Numbered from the stretch's first letter, positions 1 to 8,092 are shown. The stretch: DNA of 64,000 nt from Streptomyces hiroshimensis (GCF_014650335.1 NZ_BMUT01000012.1:186001-250000); one strand, 5' to 3'. Notes: a model not told the origin generated them from the sequence alone. Translations and numbers: made by a program.

Positions 1-290
1 ATCATCGCGCCGAGCAGCTGGGAGCCGATGTAGAGCGGAACGTCGCTCCACTTGACCGCGCCGTCGAGGGCGAGGCCGAGGGTGACGGCCGGGTTGAGGT
101 GCGCGCCGGACTTGGTGCCGATGTACGCACCGGCCAGTACGGCGAAGCCCCAGCCGAACGTGATGGCGAGCCAGCCCGCGTTCTGTGCCTTCGAACGCTT
201 CAGGGTGACGGCGGCGCACACGCCGCCGCCGAGCAGGATCAACACTGCGGTACCGATGAGCTCACCGGTGAAGATGTCGGAGCTGGACAC
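1..290 (-). CDS. glpF: Glycerol uptake facilitator (MIP/aquaporin family), 5' part only
   Basis: The first 96 codons of a membrane channel that should pass glycerol (and possibly water) passively across the cytoplasmic membrane; the rest lies beyond base 1. The start is a GTG with AAAGGAG about 5 nt upstream. A first hydrophobic helix is followed by the MIP signature HLNPAVTLG at about residues 66-74, containing the first NPA box. Identity as the glycerol-operon channel rests on the neighbouring gylR, which in Streptomyces controls glpF-glpK-glpD; glpK and glpD would lie to the left, outside the window. Confidence 0.93.
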   Translation of the reverse strand, partial: MSSSDIFTGELIGTAVLILLGGGVCAAVTLKRSKAQNAGWLAITFGWGFAVLAGAYIGTKSGAHLNPAVTLGLALDGAVKWSDVPLYIGSQLLGAM

Positions 291-416
291 CCGCGACTCC
301 TTTGTCCTTCGTCCAGGGGAAGGCGAACCCCGGGTCCCTCCGGTGGTCCGCAGCTCTCCGATGGAGAGCTTCGATCGGCCCGCGGCAGTGTCCACCATAG
401 CGAATATTGTCGTTAG

Positions 417-435
417 GTGTTCGACAATGCCGACC
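417..435. promoter_or_regulatory. Candidate GylR operator upstream of glpF
   Basis: Minus-strand reading GGTCGGCATTGTCGAACAC matches the site at 1380-1398 upstream of gylR (GTTCGGCATTGCTGAACAC) at 16 of 19 positions. Each site lies in the promoter region of a gene expected to be under GylR control (glpF here, gylR itself there). Role inferred from the shared sequence and position. Confidence 0.55.
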
Positions 436-552
436 GATGAACGGCAGTTTTCTGCACTGTAAGAACTGCGTCAAGAGTCCTGTGACCGAAAACTCTCCGC
501 CCGAGTGGCCGAAAATCGACGTATGGACACTCGGGGTTACCGACTGGTAGTA

Positions 553-571
553 CCCGGTAGTCACCACCGGG
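553..571 (-). terminator. Weak hairpin after gylR
   Basis: CCCGGT and ACCGGG can pair around a 7-nt loop, 20 bases past the gylR stop codon. The stem is short and has no T-run, so termination is uncertain. Confidence 0.25.
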
Positions 572-590
572 CACAACGAAGGACCGGACC

Positions 591-1355
591 TCAGAAGCGG
601 CCCGCGCCCAGGTCGCGGGAGACGGCGCGCGCGCAGTCCCGTACGGCGGCGACCAGCTGCGCCCGCAGCTCGCCGTCGTCGCAGACCCGCTCCACCGCGC
701 CGGTGATGCCGACGGCGCCCACCGGCATCCGGTGCCGGTCGTGGATGGGGGCGGCGACGGAGGCCACGCCCTCCCAGGTCTCCTCGACGTCCGCCGCCCA
801 GCCGCGGGCGCGGGTCAGGTCCAGCACGCCCTCCAGGTCGGGCAGGGCCGTGACGGTCTGCACGGTGAACGCCTCGCGCTCGGCCTCCAGCAGCTGACTG
901 TGCGCCACAGGGTCGTAGGCGCACAGCACCTTGCCCAGGGCCGTGCTGTGCAGCGGCTGCATCGCGCCGACCTCCAGCACCTGGCGGCTGTCGTCGGGCC
1001 GGAAGACGTGGTGGACGATCAGCACGCCCTGCTGGTGGAGGACGCCCAGGTAGACGCTCTCCCCGCTGGAGCGGGCCAGGTCGTCCGCCCACAGCAGGGC
1101 GCGGGCGCGCAGCTCGTGTACGTCCAGGTAGCTGTTGCCCAGGCGCAGCAGCTCGGCGCCGAGCTGGTAGCGGCCCGACGCGGGGTCCTGCTCGACGAAG
1201 CCCTCCTGCTGCAGGGTGCGCAGAATGCCGTGTGCGGTGCCCTTGGCCAGCCCGAGTGCGGAGGCCACATCGGACAGACCCAGCCGTCGTTCGCCCCCCG
1301 CGAGCAGCCGTAGCATCGCCGCCGCCCGTTCGAGCGACTGGATGGTCCGTGCCAT
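591..1355 (-). CDS. gylR: Glycerol operon regulator, IclR family
   Basis: 254-aa IclR-family regulator. An N-terminal winged helix (residues about 1-65, with GLSDVASALGLAKGTAHG as the recognition region) is followed by an IclR effector-binding domain to the C-terminus. Sequence and length match Streptomyces GylR, the glycerol-responsive repressor of the gyl operon that also controls itself. ATG start with GGAGGAGG 8 nt upstream. It is followed on the same strand by glpF, its expected target, and has an operator-like repeat just upstream. It diverges from metH. Confidence 0.93.
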   Translation of the reverse strand: MARTIQSLERAAAMLRLLAGGERRLGLSDVASALGLAKGTAHGILRTLQQEGFVEQDPASGRYQLGAELLRLGNSYLDVHELRARALLWADDLARSSGESVYLGVLHQQGVLIVHHVFRPDDSRQVLEVGAMQPLHSTALGKVLCAYDPVAHSQLLEAEREAFTVQTVTALPDLEGVLDLTRARGWAADVEETWEGVASVAAPIHDRHRMPVGAVGITGAVERVCDDGELRAQLVAAVRDCARAVSRDLGAGRF

Positions 1356-1379
1356 CGCTCAACCTCCTCCGAAATGCCC

Positions 1380-1398
1380 GTTCGGCATTGCTGAACAC
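1380..1398. promoter_or_regulatory. Candidate GylR operator upstream of gylR
   Basis: GTTCGGCATTGCTGAACAC is a partial inverted repeat (GTTC...GAAC) 25 bases upstream of the gylR start and nearly repeats the glpF-side site at 417-435. It suggests autoregulation, as known for GylR in S. coelicolor. Confidence 0.55.
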
Positions 1399-1552
1399 TA
1401 TCGGCCGATGCCGACCAGGAGATAGCTGACCGGCGGCGGGACCATGATCGCCGAGATGCCCCGGGCGCCGCGCACGGGCCCGTCCGCCGCGTATCCGTCG
1501 CGTATCCGAGGCGTGGGACACCCGCCCGAATCCCGGTTCCGGCGGTTACGCT

Positions 1553-1597
1553 GACGGCGTGCGTCTTCTTCCGGAAGACGCAAAGCCGACAGCCGTC
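1553..1597 (+). promoter_or_regulatory. Structured leader hairpin of metH
   Basis: Just upstream of metH, GACGGC (1553-1558) can pair with GCCGTC (1592-1597). Inside it a perfect 8-bp stem, GCGTCTTC/GAAGACGC, closes a TTCCG loop. The ribosome binding site GGGAG (1606-1610) follows 8 bases later. A nested leader this close to the start of a methionine-cycle gene suggests RNA-level control. I do not recognise it as a standard SAM, SAH or cobalamin riboswitch; it is much too short for a B12 riboswitch. Confidence 0.35.
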
Positions 1598-1617
1598 GCA
1601 ACCCCGGGAGCACTTCC

Positions 1618-4600
1618 ATGGCCTCGTTCACGCCATCGACCGCAAGCACCGCCCGAGCCTCCGAACTGCGGGAGGCGCTCGCCTCCCGGGTCGTGGTGGC
1701 CGACGGAGCCATGGGCACGATGCTCCAGGCACAAGACCCCAGCATGGAGGACTTCGAGCAGCTGGAAGGCTGCAACGAGGTCCTGAACGTGACGCGCCCC
1801 GACATCGTCCGCTCGGTCCACGAGGCCTACTTCTCCGTGGGCGTGGACTGCGTGGAGACCAACACCTTCGGCGCGAACCTCGCCGCCCTCGGCGAGTACG
1901 ACATCGCGCACCGCGTCTTCGAGCTCTCCGAGGCGGGAGCGCGCGTCGCCCGCGAGACCGCCGACGACTTCACCGCCCGCGACGGCCGCACGCGCTGGGT
2001 CCTGGGCTCGGTCGGCCCCGGCACGAAGCTGCCGACACTCGGCCACGCCCCCTACACCGCCCTGCGCGACGCCTACCAGAGCAACGTCGAGGGCCTCGTC
2101 ACGGGCGGGGCCGACGCGGTCCTGGTGGAGACCACCCAGGACCTGCTCCAGACCAAGGCCTCGGTCATCGGCGCCCGCCGCGCCCTGGAGGCCCTCGGCG
2201 CCGACCTGCCGCTGCTGGTGCAGGTCACGGTGGAGACCACCGGCACGATGCTCCTCGGCTCCGAGATCGGTGCCGCGCTGACCGCCCTGGAGCCGCTCGG
2301 CATCGACATGATCGGCCTGAACTGCGCGACCGGCCCGGCCGAGATGAGCGAGCACCTGCGCTACCTCTCCCGGCACGCCCGTACGCGCGTCTCGGCCATG
2401 CCCAACGCCGGCCTCCCCGTCCTCGGCAAGGACGGCGCGCACTACCCGCTGACCCCGGCCGAGCTGGCGGACGCCCACGAGACCTTCGTACGGGAGTACG
2501 GACTGTCCCTGGTGGGCGGCTGCTGCGGCACGACCCCCGAGCACCTGCGGCAGGTCGTCGAGCGCGTCCGCGACATGCAGCCCACCGAGCGGCGGCCGCG
2601 CCCCGAGCCGGGCGCCGCGTCCCTCTACCAGACCGTCCCCTTCCGCCAGGACACCGCCTACCTCGCGATCGGCGAGCGGACGAACGCCAACGGTTCGAAG
2701 AAGTTCCGCGAGGCCATGCTGGAGGGCCGCTGGGACGACTGCGTGGAGATGGCCCGCGACCAGATCCGCGAGGGCGCCCACCTGCTGGACCTGTGCGTGG
2801 ACTACGTGGGCCGTGACGGCGTCGCCGACATGGCCGAGATCGCCGGCCGCTTCGCCACCGCCTCCACCCTGCCCATCGTCCTCGACTCCACCGAACCGGC
2901 CGTCATCCAGGCCGGCCTGGAGAAGCTCGGCGGCCGGGCCGTCATCAACTCCGTCAACTACGAGGACGGCGACGGCCCCGGCTCCCGCTTCGCGAAGATC
3001 ACCCGGCTGGCGGTCGAGCACGGCGCCGCCCTGATCGCGCTCACCATCGACGAGGAGGGCCAGGCCCGCACCGTCGAGAAGAAGGTCGAGATCGCCGAAC
3101 GGCTGATCGACGACCTCACGGGCAACTGGGGCGTGCAGGAGTCGGACATCCTCATCGACTGCCTCACCTTCACCATCTGCACCGGGCAGGAGGAGTCCCG
3201 CAAGGACGGCATCGCCACCATCGAGGCGATCCGCGAGCTCAAGCGGCGCCACCCCGACGTCCAGACCACGCTCGGCCTGTCCAACATCTCCTTCGGCCTC
3301 AACCCGGCCGCCCGGATGGTGCTGAACTCCGTCTTCCTGGACGAGTGCGTGAAGGCCGGCCTGGACTCGGCCATCGTCCACGCCTCGAAGATCCTGCCGA
3401 TCGCCCGCCTGGAAGAGGAGCAGGTCAAGGCCGCCCACGACCTGATCTACGACCGGCGCCGGGAGGGCTACGACCCCCTGCAGCACCTGCTGGAGCTCTT
3501 CGAGGGCGTCGACACCAAGTCCATGAAGGCCGGCAAGGCCGAGGAGCTCCTCGCGCTGCCGCTCGACGAGCGGCTCCAGCGCCGCATCATCGACGGCGAG
3601 AAGAACGGCCTGGAGGCGGATCTGGACGAGGCCCTCACCGGGCGCCCGGCCCTCGACATCGTCAACGACACGCTGCTGGAGGGCATGAAGGTCGTCGGTG
3701 AGCTGTTCGGGTCGGGGCAGATGCAGCTGCCGTTCGTGCTGCAGTCGGCCGAGGTGATGAAGACGGCGGTGGCCTACCTGGAGCCGCACATGGAGAAGTC
3801 GGACGCGGAGGGCAAGGGCACGATCGTGCTGGCCACCGTCCGCGGCGACGTCCACGACATCGGCAAGAACCTGGTCGACATCATCCTGTCCAACAACGGC
3901 TACAACGTCGTCAACCTGGGCATCAAGCAGCCGGTCTCGGCGATCCTGGAGGCGGCGGAGGAGCACCGTGCCGATGTGATCGGGATGTCGGGGCTGCTGG
4001 TGAAGTCCACGGTGATCATGAAGGAGAACCTGGAGGAGCTCAACCAGCGCAAGCTGGCCGCCCAGTACCCCGTCATCCTCGGCGGCGCCGCCCTGACCCG
4101 GGCGTACGTCGAGCAGGACCTGCACGAGATCTACGAGGGCGAAGTCCGCTACGCACGCGACGCCTTCGAGGGCCTGCGGCTGATGGACGCACTGATCGCG
4201 GTCAAGCGGGGCGTGCCGGGCGCGGCGCTGCCGGAGCTGAAGCAGCGCCGCGTGCCGAAGAGGGAGACCGCCGTCCTGGAGGTCGAGGAGCCGGAGGGTT
4301 CCGTCCGCTCGGATGTCGCCACCGACAACCGCGTGCCCGAGCCGCCGTTCTGGGGCACGCGCGTGATCAAGGGCATCGGGCTGAAGGACTACGCGTCCTG
4401 GCTGGACGAGGGCGCGCTGTTCAAGGGCCAGTGGGGCCTGAAGCAGGCCCGCGCCGGAGGCCCCACCTACGAGGAGCTCGTCGAGACCGAGGGCCGCCCC
4501 CGCCTGCGCGGCTGGCTGGACAAGCTCCACACGGAGAACCTGCTGGAAGCGGCGGTCGTCTACGGCTACTTCCCCTGCTACTCCAAGGGCGACGACCTCA

Positions 4601-5124
4601 TCCTCCTGAACGAGGACGGCACCGAGCGCACCCGCTTCACCTTCCCGCGGCAGCGCCGTGGGCGCCGGCTGTGCCTGGCGGACTACTTCCGCCCGGAGGA
4701 GTCGGGCGAGAAGGACGTCGTGGGCCTGCAGGTCGTCACCGTCGGCTCCCGTATCGGGGAGGCCACGGCCGAACTCTTCGCCGCCGACGCCTACCGCGAC
4801 TACCTCGAACTCCACGGCCTGTCCGTCCAGCTCGCCGAGGCCCTCGCCGAGTACTGGCACGCCCGCGTCCGCGCCGAACTCGGCTTCGCCGGCGAGGACC
4901 CGGCCGACGTCGAGGACATGTTCGCGCTGAAGTACCGCGGCGCCCGTTTCTCCCTCGGCTACGGGGCCTGCCCGAACCTGGAGGACCGCGGCAAGATCGC
5001 CGACCTGCTGCAGCCCGAGCGCATCGGCGTCCACCTCTCCGAGGAGTTCCAGCTCCACCCCGAGCAGTCGACCGACGCCATCGTCATCCACCACCCGGAG
5101 GCGAAGTACTTCAACGCGCGCTGA
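1618..5124 (+). CDS. metH: Cobalamin-dependent methionine synthase
   Basis: 1168-aa cytosolic enzyme that transfers a methyl group from 5-methyltetrahydrofolate through cobalamin to homocysteine. Four modules are visible. The homocysteine domain (about 20-320) has zinc ligands Cys236 and the CC pair Cys302/303 in GGCCGTT. The pterin-binding domain begins near AIGERTNANGSKK (about 348). The cap and B12 domain carries GDVHDIGKN with the cobalt-ligating His746. The AdoMet reactivation domain occupies about 900-1168, including RFSLGYGACP. Length is close to the family's usual 1150-1230. ATG start with GGGAG upstream. A single-gene unit with its own leader and a strong terminator. Confidence 0.97.
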   Translation: MASFTPSTASTARASELREALASRVVVADGAMGTMLQAQDPSMEDFEQLEGCNEVLNVTRPDIVRSVHEAYFSVGVDCVETNTFGANLAALGEYDIAHRVFELSEAGARVARETADDFTARDGRTRWVLGSVGPGTKLPTLGHAPYTALRDAYQSNVEGLVTGGADAVLVETTQDLLQTKASVIGARRALEALGADLPLLVQVTVETTGTMLLGSEIGAALTALEPLGIDMIGLNCATGPAEMSEHLRYLSRHARTRVSAMPNAGLPVLGKDGAHYPLTPAELADAHETFVREYGLSLVGGCCGTTPEHLRQVVERVRDMQPTERRPRPEPGAASLYQTVPFRQDTAYLAIGERTNANGSKKFREAMLEGRWDDCVEMARDQIREGAHLLDLCVDYVGRDGVADMAEIAGRFATASTLPIVLDSTEPAVIQAGLEKLGGRAVINSVNYEDGDGPGSRFAKITRLAVEHGAALIALTIDEEGQARTVEKKVEIAERLIDDLTGNWGVQESDILIDCLTFTICTGQEESRKDGIATIEAIRELKRRHPDVQTTLGLSNISFGLNPAARMVLNSVFLDECVKAGLDSAIVHASKILPIARLEEEQVKAAHDLIYDRRREGYDPLQHLLELFEGVDTKSMKAGKAEELLALPLDERLQRRIIDGEKNGLEADLDEALTGRPALDIVNDTLLEGMKVVGELFGSGQMQLPFVLQSAEVMKTAVAYLEPHMEKSDAEGKGTIVLATVRGDVHDIGKNLVDIILSNNGYNVVNLGIKQPVSAILEAAEEHRADVIGMSGLLVKSTVIMKENLEELNQRKLAAQYPVILGGAALTRAYVEQDLHEIYEGEVRYARDAFEGLRLMDALIAVKRGVPGAALPELKQRRVPKRETAVLEVEEPEGSVRSDVATDNRVPEPPFWGTRVIKGIGLKDYASWLDEGALFKGQWGLKQARAGGPTYEELVETEGRPRLRGWLDKLHTENLLEAAVVYGYFPCYSKGDDLILLNEDGTERTRFTFPRQRRGRRLCLADYFRPEESGEKDVVGLQVVTVGSRIGEATAELFAADAYRDYLELHGLSVQLAEALAEYWHARVRAELGFAGEDPADVEDMFALKYRGARFSLGYGACPNLEDRGKIADLLQPERIGVHLSEEFQLHPEQSTDAIVIHHPEAKYFNAR

Positions 5125-5145
5125 GCGCAGGCAGTAGGAGGGGTC

Positions 5146-5190
5146 AAGGGAACGGGCACGCACCGTGCGACGGTGCGTGCCCGTTCCCTT
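5146..5190 (+). terminator. Strong rho-independent-type terminator of metH
   Basis: A perfect 20-bp inverted repeat (5146-5165 with 5171-5190) with loop TGCGA, 21 bases after the metH stop codon and followed by a T-rich tail. Confidence 0.9.
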
Positions 5191-5201
5191 TCTCACGGGG
5201 C

Positions 5202-5232
5202 TTGACCTCAAGCTTGGTTGAGGGAAGAAGCT
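5202..5232 (+). promoter_or_regulatory. SoxR/MerR-type promoter with 19-bp spacer
   Basis: The palindrome CCTCAAGCTTGGTTGAGG (5206-5223) closely resembles the E. coli soxS SoxR box CCTCAAGTTAACTTGAGG. It sits between a -35 TTGACC (5202-5207) and a poor -10 GAAGCT (5227-5232), separated by exactly 19 bp. That overlong spacer is typical of promoters activated by MerR-family proteins. Transcription would begin near 5239, the ATG of the next gene. A SoxR gene lies at 51849 in this window; the actual regulator is an inference. Confidence 0.65.
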
Positions 5233-5238
5233 TTGGCC

Positions 5239-5709
5239 ATGGACCTGAACCAGATGCACGAACAGCTCCGCGCCCTCACCGACCGCGCCGCCGTGGAAAA
5301 CCTCGTCACCCGCTACCTCCGCTCGCTCGACGAGGGCCCGTTCGACAGCGCGTGGGCCCGTACCTTCTTCACCGACGACGCGTGCAGCGAGACGCCCGTC
5401 GGCGTGCACGAGGGCATCGACGCCCAGCAGTCGTCGACCGGTGCGGCCATGGCGCTCTTCGAGCGGACGGTGCACTTCGGGACGAACCTCGACGCCGAGC
5501 TGGACGGCGACCGCGCCACCCTGCGCTGGAACCAGCTGAGCACGCACGTCCTGAAGGAGGACGGCGAGCCGCAAGGGGAACGGCTCTTCCTCTCCGGCGG
5601 GCACTGCGAGGCCGAGGCCGTCAGGACCCCCGAGGGCGACTGGCGCTTCCGGAAGCTGGCGCTGCGCATCAAGTGGACCCAGGGCCGGCCGCCGGTGCTG
5701 CCCGCCTGA
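5239..5709 (+). CDS. SnoaL-like / NTF2-fold protein
   Basis: 156-aa small cytosolic protein of the SnoaL-like (nuclear transport factor 2) fold. N-terminal helix (LRALTDRAAVENLVTRYLRS), then the FFTDDA segment and strands ending in ALRIKWTQG near the C-terminus, as usual in this family. The substrate cannot be told from sequence; members act as cyclases, hydrolases or simple binding proteins. The frame is open upstream to a TTG at 5218, but ATG 5239 is preferred because the SoxR-type promoter predicts transcription starting there, giving a leaderless message. It is followed by a terminator-like palindrome. Confidence 0.8.
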   Translation: MDLNQMHEQLRALTDRAAVENLVTRYLRSLDEGPFDSAWARTFFTDDACSETPVGVHEGIDAQQSSTGAAMALFERTVHFGTNLDAELDGDRATLRWNQLSTHVLKEDGEPQGERLFLSGGHCEAEAVRTPEGDWRFRKLALRIKWTQGRPPVLPA

Positions 5710-5733
5710 CGGGCACACGGACCGAATCCCCGA

Positions 5734-5763
5734 CGGGCTCTTGCTTACGTAAGCAAGAGCCCG
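5734..5763. promoter_or_regulatory. 30-bp perfect palindrome: terminator and/or TetR operator
   Basis: A perfect 30-bp palindrome whose core is TTGCTTACGTAAGCAA, a form common among TetR operators. It begins 24 bases after the SnoaL-like gene and ends 13 bases before the TetR start. On the plus strand it is followed by CTATTTTTTG, so it could also form a terminator hairpin for the upstream gene. Confidence 0.7.
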
Positions 5764-5776
5764 CTATTTTTTGCTC

Positions 5777-6379
5777 ATGGAAGCAAATTCTGGTTCATCC
5801 GCGCGGCGTGCGCAGATCGTGGCCGCCGCGATCGAGGTCATCGCCGACGCCGGGTACGCAAAGGCGTCGTTCGCGAGGATCGCCCGGCAGGCCGGGCTGA
5901 GCAGCACGGGGATGATCTCGTACCACTTCGCCGGCAAGGACGACCTCATGCGCGAGGTCGTCGCCGAGGTCGCCCGGGTCGCCGAGGCGTATGTGAGGCC
6001 GCGCATCGAGGCGCAGGGGACGCCCTCCGGCCGGCTGCGGGCCTTCATCGAGGCGAGCGTCGAGGTGATCGCCGCATACCCCAAGCACATGCCCGCCCTG
6101 GTGGAGGTGCTCACCCATCTCCGGGACGACGACCCGTCGCGGCACGATCTCGTCAGCACGCAGGTGGCGGCCATGGACGTGCAGGTGGAGCGCATGCGGG
6201 AGGCTCAGCAGGCCGGGGCGTTCCGGGAGTTCGACCCGCGGGTGATGGTCACCGCGATCCGGGGAGCCATCGACTCGGCGGTCGTGCGCGCCGCCAAGGA
6301 TCCGGACTTCGACGCGGTGGCCTGGGGCCGTGAGCTGGCCGACACCTTCGACCTCGCCACGCGGAGGGCGGACCGGTGA
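5777..6379 (+). CDS. TetR/AcrR-family regulator
   Basis: 200-aa repressor-type protein. The N-terminal DNA-binding helix-turn-helix lies at about residues 10-55 (ASFARIARQAGLSSTGMISY, then HFAGKDDL); a C-terminal TetR ligand domain follows. The frame is open from TTG 5771, but ATG 5777 gives the usual TetR N-terminus. There is no clear Shine-Dalgarno and the 5' leader would be very short. The palindrome immediately upstream is the likely autoregulatory operator. Its stop overlaps the GTG of the next gene (GTGA), so the membrane protein is probably its translationally coupled partner. Confidence 0.88.
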   Translation: MEANSGSSARRAQIVAAAIEVIADAGYAKASFARIARQAGLSSTGMISYHFAGKDDLMREVVAEVARVAEAYVRPRIEAQGTPSGRLRAFIEASVEVIAAYPKHMPALVEVLTHLRDDDPSRHDLVSTQVAAMDVQVERMREAQQAGAFREFDPRVMVTAIRGAIDSAVVRAAKDPDFDAVAWGRELADTFDLATRRADR

Positions 6380-7074
6380 CCGCGCCCGCGCAGGCGGAGA
6401 CGCCGGACAGGACGGAACGCCAGAAGACGGAACATCAGGAGACGGGACGTCAGAAGAACGCCTCCGTACGGAGGTTTCTGCTCCTGCAGCTGTTATTCGA
6501 CCTGGTCCTGCCCCTGGGCAGCTACTACGGCCTGCGGGCCCTGGGGACGAGCCAGTGGTGGGCCCTGACACTCGGCACGGCGCTGGGGCTGCTGTCGGTC
6601 GTCTACGGCATCGTCAAGCGCCGCAAGATCGAGGTCATGGCGCTGTTCACGCTGAGCCTCATGACCGTCGGCACGGTGCTGTCCCTGGTGACCGGGGACC
6701 CCCGGACCCTGCTCATCAGGGACAGCTGGCTCACCGCCGTGATCGGCCTGTGGATCCTCGGCACCGTGCCGACGCGCCGCCCCTACATGCTCACCGCGCT
6801 GCGCACCATCGTCCTCGCCAAGGCCGGGGAGGCCGCGCTGGCCGCCTGGGAGGCCCGGTGGCGGGACGACCACGCCTTCCGCCGGAGCCTGCGCGTGCTG
6901 ACCGCGATCTGGGGAGCGGCGTTCACACTGGACGCGGGCGTACGGGTGGCCTTCGCCGCCACCCTGCCCGTCGACGCGGTCCCGACCGTGAACACCGTGC
7001 AGTGGCTGGTGGTCCTCGTGGGGCTGCTGGTCTTCCACAAGCGGTACATCACCCGGCACGGGCTGAAGGCCTGA
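6376..7074 (+). CDS. VC0807-like membrane protein, contains a TTA codon
   Basis: 232-aa integral membrane protein resembling the VC0807 family of unknown function. After a charged N-terminus (about 30 residues, rich in T, E, Q and R) come about five to six hydrophobic segments, e.g. around FDLVLPLGSYYGLRAL, TLGTALGLLSVVYGIV, TLSLMTVGTVLSLVTG and VNTVQWLVVLVGLLVF. The GTG start overlaps the TetR stop by 4 bases. Codon 40 (6493-6495) is TTA, the rare Leu codon read by bldA tRNA in Streptomyces, so translation may be limited to late growth. Substrate or role unknown. Confidence 0.75.
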   Translation: MTAPAQAETPDRTERQKTEHQETGRQKNASVRRFLLLQLLFDLVLPLGSYYGLRALGTSQWWALTLGTALGLLSVVYGIVKRRKIEVMALFTLSLMTVGTVLSLVTGDPRTLLIRDSWLTAVIGLWILGTVPTRRPYMLTALRTIVLAKAGEAALAAWEARWRDDHAFRRSLRVLTAIWGAAFTLDAGVRVAFAATLPVDAVPTVNTVQWLVVLVGLLVFHKRYITRHGLKA

Positions 7075-7111
7075 CCGCACCTCCTGACGGCCCGACCACG
7101 CCCCGCGCGCC

Positions 7112-8092
7112 TCAGTGCACCTGCCGCACCGCCACCGCGTTGTACTGCGTCGTCGGCGTCGGCTGCTCCGTGAAGCGGGAGTTGGGCAGGTACAGCCGGT
7201 CGCCGTACGCGGCGACCGTCGTCGGGATCCGGAAGCGCGGGTCCGTGATCCGTGCGACCGCCGTGCCACGCAGACCCGTGGCGTCCATGTGGAAGACGTC
7301 CACGGCGTTCTGGACCTGCTGGACGACGTAGAGCGTGCGGCCGAGCAGCAGGGCGCCGTCCCCGTCCGGGATCCTGGCCGCGCCGAGGTCCACGCGGCGC
7401 GCGTCGCCGCTGCGGGGGTCGACGCGGTAGAGGCTCCCGCCGTTCGCGTAGACGTTGATGACCAGCAGCCCCCGGCCGTCGGGGGTGCTTTCCAGCCCGT
7501 TGGTGGTGAAGCCCTCGGCGGGGGCCTCCGCCCATTCGCCCTTCAGCGGCAGGGTCACGACGTCGCGCGGGTCCGGCAGCTCGCCGCGCGGGCCGAGCGG
7601 CAGGCCGTAGAGCTGCGGCTGGGTGGAGTCGGTGAACCAGGCGGCGCCGGGCGTGAGCACCACGTCGTTGACCACGGTGGCGGGCCTGCCGACCTCGTAG
7701 GCGGCGAGGATCCTCCCGCTGCGGCCCTCGACGACGCGCAGCTGACGGCTTGCTCCGCCCGCGATGAAGAGCCGGCCGTGCCGGTCGGACTTCAGGCCGA
7801 CGGACATGGCGTCCGTCCCCGTGGGGACGACCTCGCCGCGGCCCGTCGCCAGGCTCGCCCGGTAGAGCGAGCCCCCGCCGAGCGAGCCGAACCAGGCGTA
7901 CGGGCCCGGGCCGGTCGCGATGCCCTCGGGCCGGAAGCCGTCGGGGAGGGGGAATTCGGTGGGCCAGAGGGCGGCCGCCGGTTCGGCGCGGGCCGCCGTC
8001 GCGAGCGGCCCTGCGGCGGCCAGGGCGCCGAGCGCGGCGCCCGCTCCGAGGAGTCTTCGGCGGGAGAGGCGGTCAGAGGGGCGTTCTGCCAT
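7112..8092 (-). CDS. Tat-exported SMP-30/gluconolactonase-like beta-propeller protein
   Basis: 326 aa. The N-terminus has a twin-arginine signal, RRRLLGAGAALGALAAAG, with an Ala-rich cleavage region near ATAARAEP, so the protein should be folded in the cytoplasm and exported. The body shows propeller-like repeats (e.g. DRHGRLFIAGGASRQLRVVE, then VVNDVVLTPGAAWFTDSTQP) typical of SMP-30/YncE-like proteins. Similar Streptomyces proteins are often labelled superoxide dismutase, but I see no metal-site motif supporting that. ATG 8092 is chosen over the longer frame because GGAAGGA and the Tat signal fit it. Monocistronic. Confidence 0.75.
   Translation of the reverse strand: MAERPSDRLSRRRLLGAGAALGALAAAGPLATAARAEPAAALWPTEFPLPDGFRPEGIATGPGPYAWFGSLGGGSLYRASLATGRGEVVPTGTDAMSVGLKSDRHGRLFIAGGASRQLRVVEGRSGRILAAYEVGRPATVVNDVVLTPGAAWFTDSTQPQLYGLPLGPRGELPDPRDVVTLPLKGEWAEAPAEGFTTNGLESTPDGRGLLVINVYANGGSLYRVDPRSGDARRVDLGAARIPDGDGALLLGRTLYVVQQVQNAVDVFHMDATGLRGTAVARITDPRFRIPTTVAAYGDRLYLPNSRFTEQPTPTTQYNAVAVRQVH

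Larger units (their letters stand above)
291..590. other. Intergenic region between glpF and gylR
   Basis: 300 bases without a convincing gene. Both flanking genes read leftward, so this holds the gylR 3' end region and the glpF promoter. It contains the operator-like repeat at 417-435 and a weak hairpin at 553-571. The short open frames here overlap antisense and have no ribosome binding site. Confidence 0.7.

Noticed and set aside
1546..5718. A 1390-aa open frame on the minus strand across metH and the SnoaL-like gene.
   Set aside because: It is antisense to a clear MetH, has low-complexity Val/Leu/Gly/Asp composition and no start signal; a typical shadow frame in high-GC DNA.
7112..8092. 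Label of superoxide dismutase for the SMP-30-like protein.
   Set aside because: This name appears in Streptomyces annotations, but no SOD metal motif is present; the propeller-like repeats fit SMP-30/YncE better.
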